The position numbers and the translations under genes were made by a program. This document shows positions 33,579-42,344 of a DNA stretch of 64,000 nucleotides, one piece after another (within the stretch, counting starts at the first letter, position 1; every line of letters starts with the position of its first letter). Location of the stretch: NCBI RefSeq assembly GCF_014203425.1, contig NZ_JACHJC010000001.1:1736001-1800000 (forward strand), given 5' to 3'. A model generated the notes under the pieces. The model was not told the DNA's origin. It did not search any database and saw nothing but the letters and a program-made list of their open reading frames with translations. This stretch comes from Micromonospora echinospora (GTDB taxonomy: Bacteria > Actinomycetota > Actinomycetes > Mycobacteriales > Micromonosporaceae).

Positions 33579-34754
33579 TCAACCCCAGATCGACCGGGCC
33601 CACTCCGGGTGGTCGACGAACGGGTTGCGGTTGCCCTGCCAGCGTTCGTGGATCCGCTGGTTGCGTCGCTGCTCGAAGGCGTCCGGCGGGTCCTGGTCGT
33701 TCCAGGCCAGCAGCTTCGACAGCCGCCCGAGCCGGGGAGCGGACCCGTTGGAGACCGAGTCGTTCGGTTCCAGGTCCGGCCAGCCGTCGCCGCCCTCGTA
33801 CCGGATCGCCATGTAGAGGATCATCCGGGCCACGTCGCCCTTCACCGCGTCGCGCGGCTCGAACGAGTCGGCGTCGGTGTAGCAGCCGGGCGCCTCGGCG
33901 ACCGTGCCGCCGCCCGCGTCGAAGTCCTTGTTGCCGCGCAGCGAGTTGACCGACACGTCCTCCGGCCGCAGGTGGTGCACGTCGGTGCCGGGGCCGGTGG
34001 CGGTGCCGAAGTCGCCGTGCGACTTGGCCCAGACGTGCTCCCGGTTCCAGTCGTTCGCGCCGCCGCCGTTGCTGGTCTTGCTCTGCGAGCGTCCGCTGTA
34101 GAGCAGGATCACGTTGGCCGGGTTGGCCGGGTCCTGATCGGTGTCCTTGAGCGCGTCCCACACCTGGTCGTAGCTGAGCTTCGTCTGCACTCGGATGATG
34201 CCGTGCAGCGCGGTGCGCAGCGTCGGCCCGGTCTTGCCGGCCGCGGCCGCGTAGTAGGCGTCGGGCGTGCCGGTCGGCGCCGGGGTCGCGGTGGGGGAAG
34301 GGCTCGGCGTGGCGCCGCCGCTGAGGGCCATGGCTGTCGGGTTCTTCAGCCCGCCGTGACTGAAGTACGCGGTCAGCGCGCCGGTCGCGGTCACCTGCCG
34401 CCCGCGTAGCGACGGGTTGGTGAGCAGCCCGAAGGTGCTCCGCCAGGCGGCCGTGACCTGCACGTACAGCATCCGGGCTGTGCCGGTCTCGCCGGCCTGG
34501 TCGGCGATGGCGATGGCGGTGTCCGCGGTGAAGCCGGACCTGAGCACCGTGTTGGCGGCGGTGGGCTGGCCGATGACGTAGCCGGTCACGGTGGCGGTCC
34601 GGCCGTCCTGGGCGGCAAGTGCCTGGGCCACGGTCAGTGTGGTCGCGGCCGAGGCGGCGCCGGTGACCCCGAGCGGGATCGCGACCGCGACGGCGAGCAC
34701 GACCGCCGCGACCATCCGCCCGGGTCGCGAGCGGGTGACGCGCTTCATATTCAT
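33579..34754 (-). CDS. Secreted endonuclease I-family nuclease with N-terminal OB-like domain
   Basis: About 391 residues. A signal peptide (MVAAVVLAVAVAIPLGVTGAASA) precedes an OB-fold-like region (ATVTGYVIGQPTAAN, RGRQVTATGALTAYF), a Ser/Pro/Thr linker, then an endonuclease I (NucM/EndA) domain: WNREHVWAKSHGDFG, DVHHLRPED and N-RGNKDFD, the His-containing active site. It probably degrades extracellular DNA for nutrition or competition. The start is uncertain (ATG 34754 or 34748, no clear ribosome-binding site). Confidence 0.85.
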   Translation of the reverse strand: MNMKRVTRSRPGRMVAAVVLAVAVAIPLGVTGAASAATTLTVAQALAAQDGRTATVTGYVIGQPTAANTVLRSGFTADTAIAIADQAGETGTARMLYVQVTAAWRSTFGLLTNPSLRGRQVTATGALTAYFSHGGLKNPTAMALSGGATPSPSPTATPAPTGTPDAYYAAAAGKTGPTLRTALHGIIRVQTKLSYDQVWDALKDTDQDPANPANVILLYSGRSQSKTSNGGGANDWNREHVWAKSHGDFGTATGPGTDVHHLRPEDVSVNSLRGNKDFDAGGGTVAEAPGCYTDADSFEPRDAVKGDVARMILYMAIRYEGGDGWPDLEPNDSVSNGSAPRLGRLSKLLAWNDQDPPDAFEQRRNQRIHERWQGNRNPFVDHPEWARSIWG

Positions 34755-34798
34755 GACCAGCAATGTTAGGTGCCGCCGGCCGGTTTGAGGAGAGGCGC

Positions 34799-35338
34799 TC
34801 AGCCGGCGGTCAGGTCACGCAGGGCCAGCACCGACCGCAAGTTGCGGGCCGTCGCCACCACACCCAACTTCTTCTCCAGGTACGCGGCGGTGAACTTCGT
34901 CCGCCCGTAGCCGCCGGCCGGGAAGTGCAGGTGCGCCTCCCGGCCGATCACCTCGTACTCCATCGTCTCGCCCGGCGGCACTGCCAGCTCGCGGACCCGC
35001 GCGGCGGCCGGCGCGGCCGACAGGAACACCACGAGCACCCGCGTGTGGTCGTCCTGCCGGCCCGCGTACGGGCTGGCGGCGGCCACCGCGGCCAGCTCGT
35101 CCCCGTCGCGGACCAGCACCGGCACCCGCAGGCCGAGTTCGTCGGCGAGCCGGTTCGCAATGCCCTCGGCAAGCGTCTCCGCCCGGGCCGGTGGGCTGGT
35201 GAAGACCACGTTGCCGCTCTGCAGGTACGTCTTGACGTCGGTGTGACCGAGGTCGGTGACGACGCGGCGCAGGTCGGCCATTGCCAGCTTGTTGACCCCG
35301 ACGTTGACGGCCCGCAGCAGGGCGGCGTACCTGGCCAT
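34799..35338 (-). CDS. DUF1697 family protein
   Basis: 179 residues. MARYAALLRAVNVG, DLGHTDVKTYLQSGNVVF and GRTKFTAAYLEKKLGVVATARN are the three conserved blocks of DUF1697. Predicted alpha/beta cytosolic protein; biochemical role unknown. ATG 35338 follows GAGGAGG at 4-5 bases. Confidence 0.88.
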   Translation of the reverse strand: MARYAALLRAVNVGVNKLAMADLRRVVTDLGHTDVKTYLQSGNVVFTSPPARAETLAEGIANRLADELGLRVPVLVRDGDELAAVAAASPYAGRQDDHTRVLVVFLSAAPAAARVRELAVPPGETMEYEVIGREAHLHFPAGGYGRTKFTAAYLEKKLGVVATARNLRSVLALRDLTAG

Positions 35339-35375
35339 CGGCCCTCCTCGACTCGTGCTCGGGGCCGACCCTATG

Positions 35376-36131
35376 TCAGGAGGCCGCCAGCCGGGCGTAG
35401 ACGTCGCCGGAGCGGCCGGCGGGACGGTACGTCTCCAGCAGGCGCACCAGGCCGGCCGCGTCCAGCCACGTGTCGTTCGCGAAACGCATGGTCTCCACCG
35501 GCGAGTAGTTGTAGCGGTAGCCGCCCGCGGACGCGCCGAGCCGTTCCACCAGCTCCAGTGCCTCCAGCGCGGCGTCGTGCGCCGGTGGCAGGTACTCGAA
35601 GGACAGCCCGCGCACCGGATGGGTGAGCCCGGACAGCACATCCACCTCGAAGCCCTCGACGTCGACCTTGCAGAACGCCGGTACGCCGTGCCGCGCGACC
35701 AGGTCGTCGAGCGTCACCACCGGCACCTCGATCGACCGGTCCCAGCGGACCCCGGCGAAGCTCGGGTCGGCGGTGACCGACTCGATCCAGGACGACGACA
35801 TGGTGGACACCGTCGGCGTCGCCGATGAGAGCTCCAGGCGCGCACTCCCGGACCGCGCCCCGACCGCCGTCGGCTCGATCACCACGTCGGCGTCCCGCCC
35901 GAAGCCCAGGCGCAGCACCCGCAGGCAGTCGGGCTGCGGCTCCACAGCGACCACTCGCGCGCCCAGCCGCCGCCAGGTGCGGACCCGGCCGCCGACGTGG
36001 GCGCCGATGTCGAAGGCGAGGTCGCCGGGGGAGAGGAACTGCCCGTAGAGCTGCCGGGCACGCCGGTGCTTGGCCGGCTGACCGTGGTAGACGGCCAGGG
36101 AGCGGGTGATCCCCCAGGCCCGCGCGAGCAT
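35376..36131 (-). CDS. FkbM family methyltransferase
   Basis: About 251 residues with a class I AdoMet fold: FDIGAHVGGRVRTW (motif I), VVAVEPQPDCLRVL, and the FkbM signature VTLDDLV...FCKVDVEGFEVDVLSGL. Likely O-methylates a sugar or polyol. It follows the LTA-synthase-like gene by 14 bp, suggesting it modifies the same surface polymer. ATG 36131 or GTG 36137 could be the start; AGGG spacing favours the latter slightly. Confidence 0.85.
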   Translation of the reverse strand: MLARAWGITRSLAVYHGQPAKHRRARQLYGQFLSPGDLAFDIGAHVGGRVRTWRRLGARVVAVEPQPDCLRVLRLGFGRDADVVIEPTAVGARSGSARLELSSATPTVSTMSSSWIESVTADPSFAGVRWDRSIEVPVVTLDDLVARHGVPAFCKVDVEGFEVDVLSGLTHPVRGLSFEYLPPAHDAALEALELVERLGASAGGYRYNYSPVETMRFANDTWLDAAGLVRLLETYRPAGRSGDVYARLAAS

Positions 36132-36144
36132 CGTCACGACATCC

Positions 36145-37857
36145 CTAACTGTGAGTGGTGGACTGCGGTCCGAACGCCCGCAGGAACCGGTCCCGGAACG
36201 ACTCCATCGGCCAGACCGGGGCCTGCGGGTCCGGGTTGAGCCCGTCCTGCCAGCCCCATCCGGCGATGCGGTCGAGCACTGCCGGGTCCTTCGCGACGAC
36301 TGTGATCGGCACGTCCTTGCCGGCGTCGTCGCCGGTGATCGCGCGGGCGGGCTGGTGGTCGCCGAGGAACACCAGCACCAGGTTCTCGTCACCGTACCGC
36401 TGCACGTAGGAGATGAGCGTGCGCAGCGAGTACACGACAGCCCGCTGGTACGCCTCCCGGGTGCCCTCCGCCGAGCGGTCGGCGCGCGCCGTCCCCTTGT
36501 ACACCGAACCGTCGCCGATGTCGTCCCAGTCGACAAGGGGCGGCACCGGCGTCCACGGCAGGTGACTGGAGAGCAGTGGGATCTCGGCCATCACGGGGGT
36601 GCGCCCGGGGCCGCGCTCGCGGCGCTGGAACGCCGACAGCGTGTACTGGTCCGGTGGCGAGGAGAAGCTGAACAGCGGTCCCCGGTAGCCGAGTTCCTTT
36701 GCGCCGTACAGCGTGTCGGGCTCGAAGAAGGCTGCTTCCGGCCAGGCCCGGTTGAGCGCCGGCATGACGAGCGCGGTCCGCCAGCCGGCGCGCTTGAACG
36801 CGCCGTTGAGGGTCATGTGGTCGCTGCGTACCAGGTTGGTGTAGCGCAACTGGTTGTCGGTGCGGATGCCGCTCATCAGCGTGGCGTGCGCGAGCCAGCT
36901 TCCACCGCCGGTGGTGGACGAGGTGAGGAACGCGCTGCGGCTGGCGTAGCCGGCCGCGCGCAACTGCCGGGTCCCCTCGTCGAGGACGGCGTCCACCTCC
37001 GGGGCGAGGTCCGGATCCTCCAGCGCGACACGGCCGTAGCTCTCCACGAACGTGAACAGGACGTCCTTGCCGCGCAGCGCGGTGAGCATCTGCTCACCCG
37101 GCACGTCCCGGAACGGGTCACCGGCGAGCTGCGTGCTCAGCGTCTCCTTGTCGTTCAGGCCCGCCCGCACCTGCCGGGCGCGGTCGAAGACGTCGGCGGC
37201 CACGGTGTCTGCGGCGACCGGGACGCCGGGCACGATCTGCGCGCCGAGCACGGCGCAGACCACCCAGGCGGCGGCGAGCGCGGTGACGGCGCGCGTGGTC
37301 ACCCGGCGGTGGGCGGCAGCGGCGCGGGCCAGCCGCCGCGCCGACAGCGTCACCAGCACCGGTACGGCGAGGGCCGCGACCACGGCCAGGGCGATCGCGC
37401 CCACCTCGGCGGTCCCGCCGTACGACTCGGACAGGAACTCCGCGCCCGCGCCGAGGAACGTCCAGTCGGCGATCAGGTCGAAGCGCCGGTCGAGCACCAT
37501 CGAGAACCCGAGATCGGTGACCTTGAGCACCAGGATCAGGCCGAGCAGCGCGCCGAGCAGCGTGGCCACCACCCGGCGCGGGCGTGCCGGCAGGACCAGC
37601 AGCAGGGCGACGGCGAGCAGCCCTTCCACAGGGATGCGGAGCAGCGCGCCGAAGGTGAGCCGGTTGACCTCGCTCGGCGCGACCAGGGCCACCAGCACGA
37701 GCACCCCGGCCAGCGCGGTGACCGCCGCGCCGAGCAGCCGCCGGGCGTTCCATGCGCCGGTGGCGCCGTCACCCGGGTCGCTCGTCTCGCTGTCGCCCGG
37801 GGGCGCGGTGCCGGCCGGGGCGTCGTCGCCGTCGGCCGGCCGGGACACGTCGGTCAC
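36145..37857 (-). CDS. Membrane sulfatase/LTA-synthase-like alkaline-phosphatase-fold enzyme
   Basis: About 570 residues. An acidic disordered N-terminus leads into four to five transmembrane helices (residues about 40-200), then an extracellular alkaline-phosphatase-fold domain: VLFTFVESYGR region, TTGGGSWLAHATLMSG, HLPWTPVPP, and LGDHQPARA with metal-binding Asp/His. The layout resembles lipoteichoic-acid synthase and phosphoglycerol transferases. GTG 37857 overlaps the stop of the CDP-alcohol phosphatidyltransferase gene, linking it to phospholipid head-group chemistry. Confidence 0.8.
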   Translation of the reverse strand: MTDVSRPADGDDAPAGTAPPGDSETSDPGDGATGAWNARRLLGAAVTALAGVLVLVALVAPSEVNRLTFGALLRIPVEGLLAVALLLVLPARPRRVVATLLGALLGLILVLKVTDLGFSMVLDRRFDLIADWTFLGAGAEFLSESYGGTAEVGAIALAVVAALAVPVLVTLSARRLARAAAAHRRVTTRAVTALAAAWVVCAVLGAQIVPGVPVAADTVAADVFDRARQVRAGLNDKETLSTQLAGDPFRDVPGEQMLTALRGKDVLFTFVESYGRVALEDPDLAPEVDAVLDEGTRQLRAAGYASRSAFLTSSTTGGGSWLAHATLMSGIRTDNQLRYTNLVRSDHMTLNGAFKRAGWRTALVMPALNRAWPEAAFFEPDTLYGAKELGYRGPLFSFSSPPDQYTLSAFQRRERGPGRTPVMAEIPLLSSHLPWTPVPPLVDWDDIGDGSVYKGTARADRSAEGTREAYQRAVVYSLRTLISYVQRYGDENLVLVFLGDHQPARAITGDDAGKDVPITVVAKDPAVLDRIAGWGWQDGLNPDPQAPVWPMESFRDRFLRAFGPQSTTHS

Positions 37858-38669
37858 CGGCGTCGCCCGCCGACCTCGGCGGGCTGGCGCACGATCCGCG
37901 TGCCCGACGTCCACTCGGACCCGTGGCCCGCCGGTGCTGGGGAGACCGGCGCGGCCGGCAGCACCCGCGGCGCCGGCCGTACCCGGTGCCGCCACAGCCA
38001 GCCGACGTCGCGTCCGAACGACTCGACCAGCAGCGCGAGCGCGCCGAACACCACCGCGAGGGCCAGCGGCCGGGGCAGGACGCCCGCCGCCACCACCGTC
38101 AGCGCGATGCCCTGGGTGGCGGCGACCACCTTGCGCCAGTAGCGCGGCGGCAGCGAGCCGCGCATCCACGGCAGCACCCAGCCGGCGGCGACGAAGACGT
38201 ACCGCATTGCGCCGATCACCAGCACCCAGGTGCCGACCTGGTCGGCGACGTACCCGCAAAGGACCAGGACGAGGAAGGAGTCGACCTCCATGTCGAACCG
38301 GGCGCCGAGCGCGCTGGTCGTGCCGGTACGCCGGGCCACCTGCCCGTCGACCCAGTCCAGGGAGAGCGCCACGGCGGCCAGCACGACCAGCACCGGCACC
38401 GCGATCGGCCCGCGGAACGAGTCGACTGTCAACGCGGCCACCCCGCCGGTGAGCGTCGCCCGGGTGAGCGTCACCCAGTCGGCCGGCCCGAGCCGGTCCG
38501 CGCCGGAGCGGCGCAGCCCGTATCCGAGCGCCGCGACCGTCACCACCCCGAAGAGCAGACCGGCCAGCCAGCCGTACGCGCTCAGGCCGACAGTGCCGGC
38601 CAGGGCCGCGAGTACGCCGACCTGGAGTATCGCCCCCGCGAATGGATCAGTTCGAACTGCGGACACCAT
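37854..38669 (-). CDS. CDP-alcohol phosphatidyltransferase
   Basis: About 271 residues, six membrane helices. The family motif DG-x2-AR-x8-G-x3-D-x3-D is intact (DGQVARR...GARFDMEVD). Catalyses transfer of a phosphatidyl group from CDP-diacylglycerol to an alcohol such as inositol phosphate or glycerol phosphate; the acceptor is unknown. The Arg/Pro-rich C-terminal tail is unusual. Start ATG 38669 lies only one base after GGAGG, so the in-frame GTG at 38666 is an alternative. First gene of a three-gene envelope operon. Confidence 0.9.
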   Translation of the reverse strand: MVSAVRTDPFAGAILQVGVLAALAGTVGLSAYGWLAGLLFGVVTVAALGYGLRRSGADRLGPADWVTLTRATLTGGVAALTVDSFRGPIAVPVLVVLAAVALSLDWVDGQVARRTGTTSALGARFDMEVDSFLVLVLCGYVADQVGTWVLVIGAMRYVFVAAGWVLPWMRGSLPPRYWRKVVAATQGIALTVVAAGVLPRPLALAVVFGALALLVESFGRDVGWLWRHRVRPAPRVLPAAPVSPAPAGHGSEWTSGTRIVRQPAEVGGRRR

Positions 38670-38787
38670 GCCTCCGAGGTAGACGTCACGTACCACACCT
38701 GTGTACGGAGAACATGCCCGAACGGTTCGTTCTGATACCGGGAACGCGCCAGCAGTTCGGCGGTCGCCACGCTCTGTCAACTTGAAC

Positions 38788-38816
38788 GTAAGTGCGTACT
38801 TCCGTACTTTGACGGC
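38788..38816. promoter_or_regulatory. Candidate autoregulatory operator of the ArsR-type gene
   Basis: AAGTGCGTACTTCCGTACTT immediately upstream of ATG 38817 contains an imperfect inverted repeat (AAGT...ACTT) and a GTACTT direct repeat at 8-bp period. Its position suits autorepression. Confidence 0.45.
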
Positions 38817-39323
38817 ATGGCAAGCGTGGAGGAGCGGCTCGCGGCCCTGGAGGCACAGGTGGCCCGGCTGGTCGGCGACCGGGCCGAGGCCCACCCGGAG
38901 ACCGAGGTCACACCGGAGGACGTCTTCTGGGCGCTCGACGGCCTGAAGCGGCGCCTGCCCGCCGACGGCGCCGGCGCGGTGCTCTACACCGGCACGGTCC
39001 GCACCGGGGACCGGAACTACGACTGGCAGTACGGCGCCACTGTCGACGACCTGCTCGACGACGACTGGTCGGCGCAGGCCGGCACGCTCACCGCACTGGC
39101 CCATCCGGTGCGACTGCGGCTGCTGCGGGAGATCCTCGGCGGCCGGCACGGCACCGCCGAACTGGCCGACCTCGACGGTCTCGGCACCACCGGCCAGCTC
39201 CACCACCACCTGCGGCAACTCGCCGCCGCCGGCTGGCTGCGCAGCAGCGCACGCGGGCGCTACGACATCCCGCCCGAGCGGGTGGTGCCGCTGCTGGCCA
39301 TCCTCACCGCCGCCCGCCGCTGA
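38817..39323 (+). CDS. ArsR-family winged-helix regulator
   Basis: 168 residues: an N-terminal coiled-coil-like helix (SVEERLAALEAQVARLVG), a linker, then a winged helix with ALAHPVRLRLLREIL and LHHHLRQLAAAGWL recognition helix. No metal-binding Cys is evident, so it may sense a non-metal ligand. It lies 23 bp ahead of the serine hydrolase gene and is divergent from the CDP-alcohol phosphatidyltransferase gene, and may control both. Confidence 0.85.
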   Translation: MASVEERLAALEAQVARLVGDRAEAHPETEVTPEDVFWALDGLKRRLPADGAGAVLYTGTVRTGDRNYDWQYGATVDDLLDDDWSAQAGTLTALAHPVRLRLLREILGGRHGTAELADLDGLGTTGQLHHHLRQLAAAGWLRSSARGRYDIPPERVVPLLAILTAARR

Positions 39324-39346
39324 TCGACGAACCGGAAGGCAGGACC

Positions 39347-40813
39347 ATGCGTACCCCGACCGTCCTCACCGTCGTCGCCGGCCTCGTCGCGGCGACCGCG
39401 GCGGCCGGCCTGATGCCCAGGCCCCCGGAGCTGGGCCGGCGGCAGACCGGCGACGCCGACCTGGCCGCGACCGCCCGGGCCGCTGCCGGCGACCCGGAGG
39501 GCCTGCGCGGCCTGGCGGTGGCAGTGGTCGACGGTGGCCGGGTGCGCGTGGCCGGCCTCGGCGACCGGGCTCCCGGCGGGCCGGCCGTCGAGCCGGGCAC
39601 CCCGTTCGAGATCGGCTCGATCGCCAAGCCGCTCACCGGCATGCTCCTGGCCCACCAGGCGGTGGCCGGGGTGGTCCGCCCCGACGACCGGCTGACCGCT
39701 GTCCTGCCCGACGTGACCGGCCCGGCCGGCGAGGTCACGCTCGCCGAACTGGCCAGCCACCGGTCCGGGCTGCCCCGGCTGCCGCTCGACTCACCGGGCG
39801 CGATGCTCAGCACCTGGTGGGCGACGTCCACCGCGGGGAACGCGTACGCCGGCAACGACGTGGACCGGATCGTCGCCGACGCCCGGGGCGCCGAGCCGGA
39901 CGACGACCGTGGCGCCGTCTCCTACTCGAACTTCGGCGCCGCGCTGCTCGGCCAGGCGTTGGCCGCGCGGGCCGGCGTCGGCTACCCGGAACTGGTCGGG
40001 CGGGACGTGTTGCGGCCGCTCGGGATGGCCGCCACGGTGGTCGCCACCGAACCAGGTCACCTGCCGGGCGACCGGGCCGAGGGCGCCACCGCCTCCGGCC
40101 GGTCCGCCGACCCGTGGCTGGGCGCCGGCTATGCCCCAGCCGGCGTCGGCGTCTGGTCGACCGCCGAGGACCTGGTCCGGCTCGTCGCCGCGATGCTCGC
40201 CGGAACGGCACCCGGCGCCGACGCCGCCACGCCCCGCTTCGACGCCGGGGACGACAGCCGGATCGGCTACGGCTGGTTCACCAGCCGCCACCACGACCGG
40301 GAGATCGTCTGGCACAACGGCGGCACCGGTGGCTTCCGCGCGTACGTCGGCTACGACCGCGCCGCCGACCGGGGCGTGGTGGTGCTCGGCAACACCACCC
40401 GGGACGTGGACCCGATCGGCCTGCGGCTGCTCGACGTCCGGGGTGCGGCGGCAAGCGAGTCGACCGGCCTGGACGGCTGGATCGGCGCCGCGCTCGCGCT
40501 GACGCTCACCTTCCTCGGCGGGCTGTCCCTGTGGAGCACCGCCCGGCGCGGAAAGGACCGGGTCACAGTGCTCTCCGACGCCGTCTGGGCGGTGGTCTCC
40601 CTCGGCCTCGCGCATCGGTTCGGCGACTGGTCGGTGGTGCCGGGCTGGCTCTGGCCGCTCGGCACCGCGCTGGCCGGGGTGGCCGTGGTGCCGGCCGTCC
40701 GCCGGTGGCGTGCGTTGCCTGTCGTCGCCGGGGCCCCGGCCTGGCGGCGCTGGACCGGCGCGGCGCTGTCCGCCGCCTTCGCCGGGCTGGCCGTGGTGGT
40801 GATCCTCACCTGA
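39347..40813 (+). CDS. Membrane-bound serine hydrolase of the class C beta-lactamase family
   Basis: 488 residues. A signal/anchor helix leads to a penicillin-binding-protein-like domain: SIAK at 91-94 holds nucleophile Ser91 and Lys94, YSN the second motif, and HNGGTGG the third. About four C-terminal transmembrane helices follow (residues about 385-488). This layout fits a peptidase or esterase acting at the outer face of the membrane, not a secreted beta-lactamase. ATG 39347 follows GGAAGG. Co-transcribed with the ArsR-type gene. Confidence 0.85.
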   Translation: MRTPTVLTVVAGLVAATAAAGLMPRPPELGRRQTGDADLAATARAAAGDPEGLRGLAVAVVDGGRVRVAGLGDRAPGGPAVEPGTPFEIGSIAKPLTGMLLAHQAVAGVVRPDDRLTAVLPDVTGPAGEVTLAELASHRSGLPRLPLDSPGAMLSTWWATSTAGNAYAGNDVDRIVADARGAEPDDDRGAVSYSNFGAALLGQALAARAGVGYPELVGRDVLRPLGMAATVVATEPGHLPGDRAEGATASGRSADPWLGAGYAPAGVGVWSTAEDLVRLVAAMLAGTAPGADAATPRFDAGDDSRIGYGWFTSRHHDREIVWHNGGTGGFRAYVGYDRAADRGVVVLGNTTRDVDPIGLRLLDVRGAAASESTGLDGWIGAALALTLTFLGGLSLWSTARRGKDRVTVLSDAVWAVVSLGLAHRFGDWSVVPGWLWPLGTALAGVAVVPAVRRWRALPVVAGAPAWRRWTGAALSAAFAGLAVVVILT

Positions 40814-40834
40814 GCGTCGGGACTGCCGGCCCCT

Positions 40835-40860
40835 TCCCGGTCGCGGCGCCGCTACCGGGA
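40835..40860. terminator. Stem-loop terminator between convergent genes
   Basis: TCCCGGT at 40835-40841 pairs with ACCGGGA at 40854-40860 around an inner GCGGC/GCCGC stem. It overlaps the stop codon of the minus-strand gene ending at 40852. Confidence 0.55.
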
Positions 40861-41562
40861 CGGCTGTCGCGGGACCAGCCGCCAGTACTGCCGCTTCCGC
40901 TCGTCGCGGACCACGACGCCGAGCCGGGCCAGCTCCCCGTGCAGCTCCCGGGTCTCGGCGTCGTGGCCGCCGTCGAGCGCCCGCTGCCGGGCGCGCAGCA
41001 GAGCGTCCGCGCCCGGCGGCAGGTCGGGCAGCCCTTCGACCCACCTCCGGTACGCGTCCCGGTGCGGGTCCTGCCCGGTCCACGGCCAGCCCTGCCGGGT
41101 GAACGCCGCGCGCAGCCGCTCGGTGTCCAGGTCGGACTTCTCCCGGGCCAGCTCGCCACCGGCGCTGTCCAGCAGCACCAGCGCCTCACCGTCGACGAAC
41201 ACCCCGGCCACGTCGGCGCGGGCCACGTCCCGGCCGTGTCCGTCGCGGTGCAGCCGTACCGTGCGGTGTCCGACCGTGACGGTCAGGCGCTCGCGGACCG
41301 CCACCAGCGCCACGAACAGGCCGCCGAGCAGGCCCACCCCGGCCCCGATCGGGTACGACAGCTCGTCCGGCCACCCGTCGAGCAGCTCGAACAGGCCCTG
41401 GAACGGGAACCAGGGCAGCCCGGCGATCCAGCCGGACAGCGCCGTCAGCCCGGTGCCCAGCCCGGCCCCGAGCAGCGGGAACCCCGCCCACATCAGCACC
41501 AGTTCGCCGCGCCCGCCGTCGACCACGACGTCCTCACCGAGCCCTCGGGCTGCCACGGTCAC
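40852..41562 (-). CDS. YqeB-like membrane protein
   Basis: About 236 residues. Two transmembrane helices (residues about 22-45 and 70-95, LMWAGFPLLGAGLGTG and YPIGAGVGLLGGLFVAL) precede a PH-like/YqeB-type domain with TVTVGHRTVRLHRDG and a helical C-terminus with repeated Trp/Arg. Function unknown. GTG 41562 follows GGGAGG and overlaps the permease stop (GTGA), so it is the third gene of the ABC transporter operon and may be an accessory subunit. Confidence 0.75.
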   Translation of the reverse strand: MTVAARGLGEDVVVDGGRGELVLMWAGFPLLGAGLGTGLTALSGWIAGLPWFPFQGLFELLDGWPDELSYPIGAGVGLLGGLFVALVAVRERLTVTVGHRTVRLHRDGHGRDVARADVAGVFVDGEALVLLDSAGGELAREKSDLDTERLRAAFTRQGWPWTGQDPHRDAYRRWVEGLPDLPPGADALLRARQRALDGGHDAETRELHGELARLGVVVRDERKRQYWRLVPRQPSR

Positions 41563-42344
41563 GACACCTCCCGGCGCAGCGTGCGGACCAGACCGGCGGC
41601 CAGCGGCAGGAGCACCCAGGCGGCCAGCGAGACGCCGAGCCGGCCCCACTGCCCGCCGGTCATCTCGGCGCCGAGCAGCGGCTCCATCGTGTACGAGGTG
41701 TCGAGCCAGCGGGCCGGCGCACGCAGCGCGGAGATCATCGCGGCGAGCAGGCTCCACACCGTGGGCAGCAGCAGATAGGTGACGATCGCCAGCGGTGTGT
41801 TCAGCAGCAGCAGCCCGAAGGCGGCGCCCATCAGCACGCTCGCCACCTGGAACACGGCCGCGTGCGGCAGCAGTTGCCAGTCGAACGTCCAGGCCCCCGC
41901 CCCGCCGGTGGCGCGGGCGGCGAGCGTGCCGACCGCGGCGACCGCGAGGCTGACCAGCACCGACGTGAGCGCGGCGAGTACCACAGCGGCGAGCTTGGCG
42001 ACGATCACCCGCTCCCGGCGGGGCACCAGCGCGAACGTGGTGAGCGCGGTGCGCTGCGACCACTCGCCGGTGATGGAGAGGATGCCGAGCACCGGCAGCA
42101 GCAGGCCGACCGGCAGCAGCGACGGGGTGAAGAAGGCGGTGAAGGTCTGGTCCGGCGCGTCGAGGACGAACAACTGCACCACCACGATCACGGCGGCGAT
42201 CAGCCCGATCGCGATCAGCAGCCATCGCCCGGCCCGGGTGTCGGCGAGCTTGCGCAGCTCCACGGCGGTCAGCCGGGCGAGCGAGGGGCCGGCGGCGACC
42301 GCTTCGTGCAGCGCCGGGGCGGTGGGAACGGCTGTGGTGGTCAT
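41559..42344 (-). CDS. ABC-2 type transporter permease
   Basis: About 261 residues with six hydrophobic segments, no ATPase motif, and the RELxK-type cytoplasmic N-terminus VELRKLADTRAGRWLL. Start overlaps the ATPase stop (ATGA). Partner of the ATP-binding protein at 42341-43240. Confidence 0.88.
   Translation of the reverse strand: MTTTAVPTAPALHEAVAAGPSLARLTAVELRKLADTRAGRWLLIAIGLIAAVIVVVQLFVLDAPDQTFTAFFTPSLLPVGLLLPVLGILSITGEWSQRTALTTFALVPRRERVIVAKLAAVVLAALTSVLVSLAVAAVGTLAARATGGAGAWTFDWQLLPHAAVFQVASVLMGAAFGLLLLNTPLAIVTYLLLPTVWSLLAAMISALRAPARWLDTSYTMEPLLGAEMTGGQWGRLGVSLAAWVLLPLAAGLVRTLRREVS

Noticed and set aside
38817..40813. ArsR and serine hydrolase as a BlaI/BlaR-type beta-lactam resistance pair
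   Set aside because: The regulator is ArsR-like, not BlaI, and the hydrolase lacks a secreted beta-lactamase layout; resistance is unsupported.
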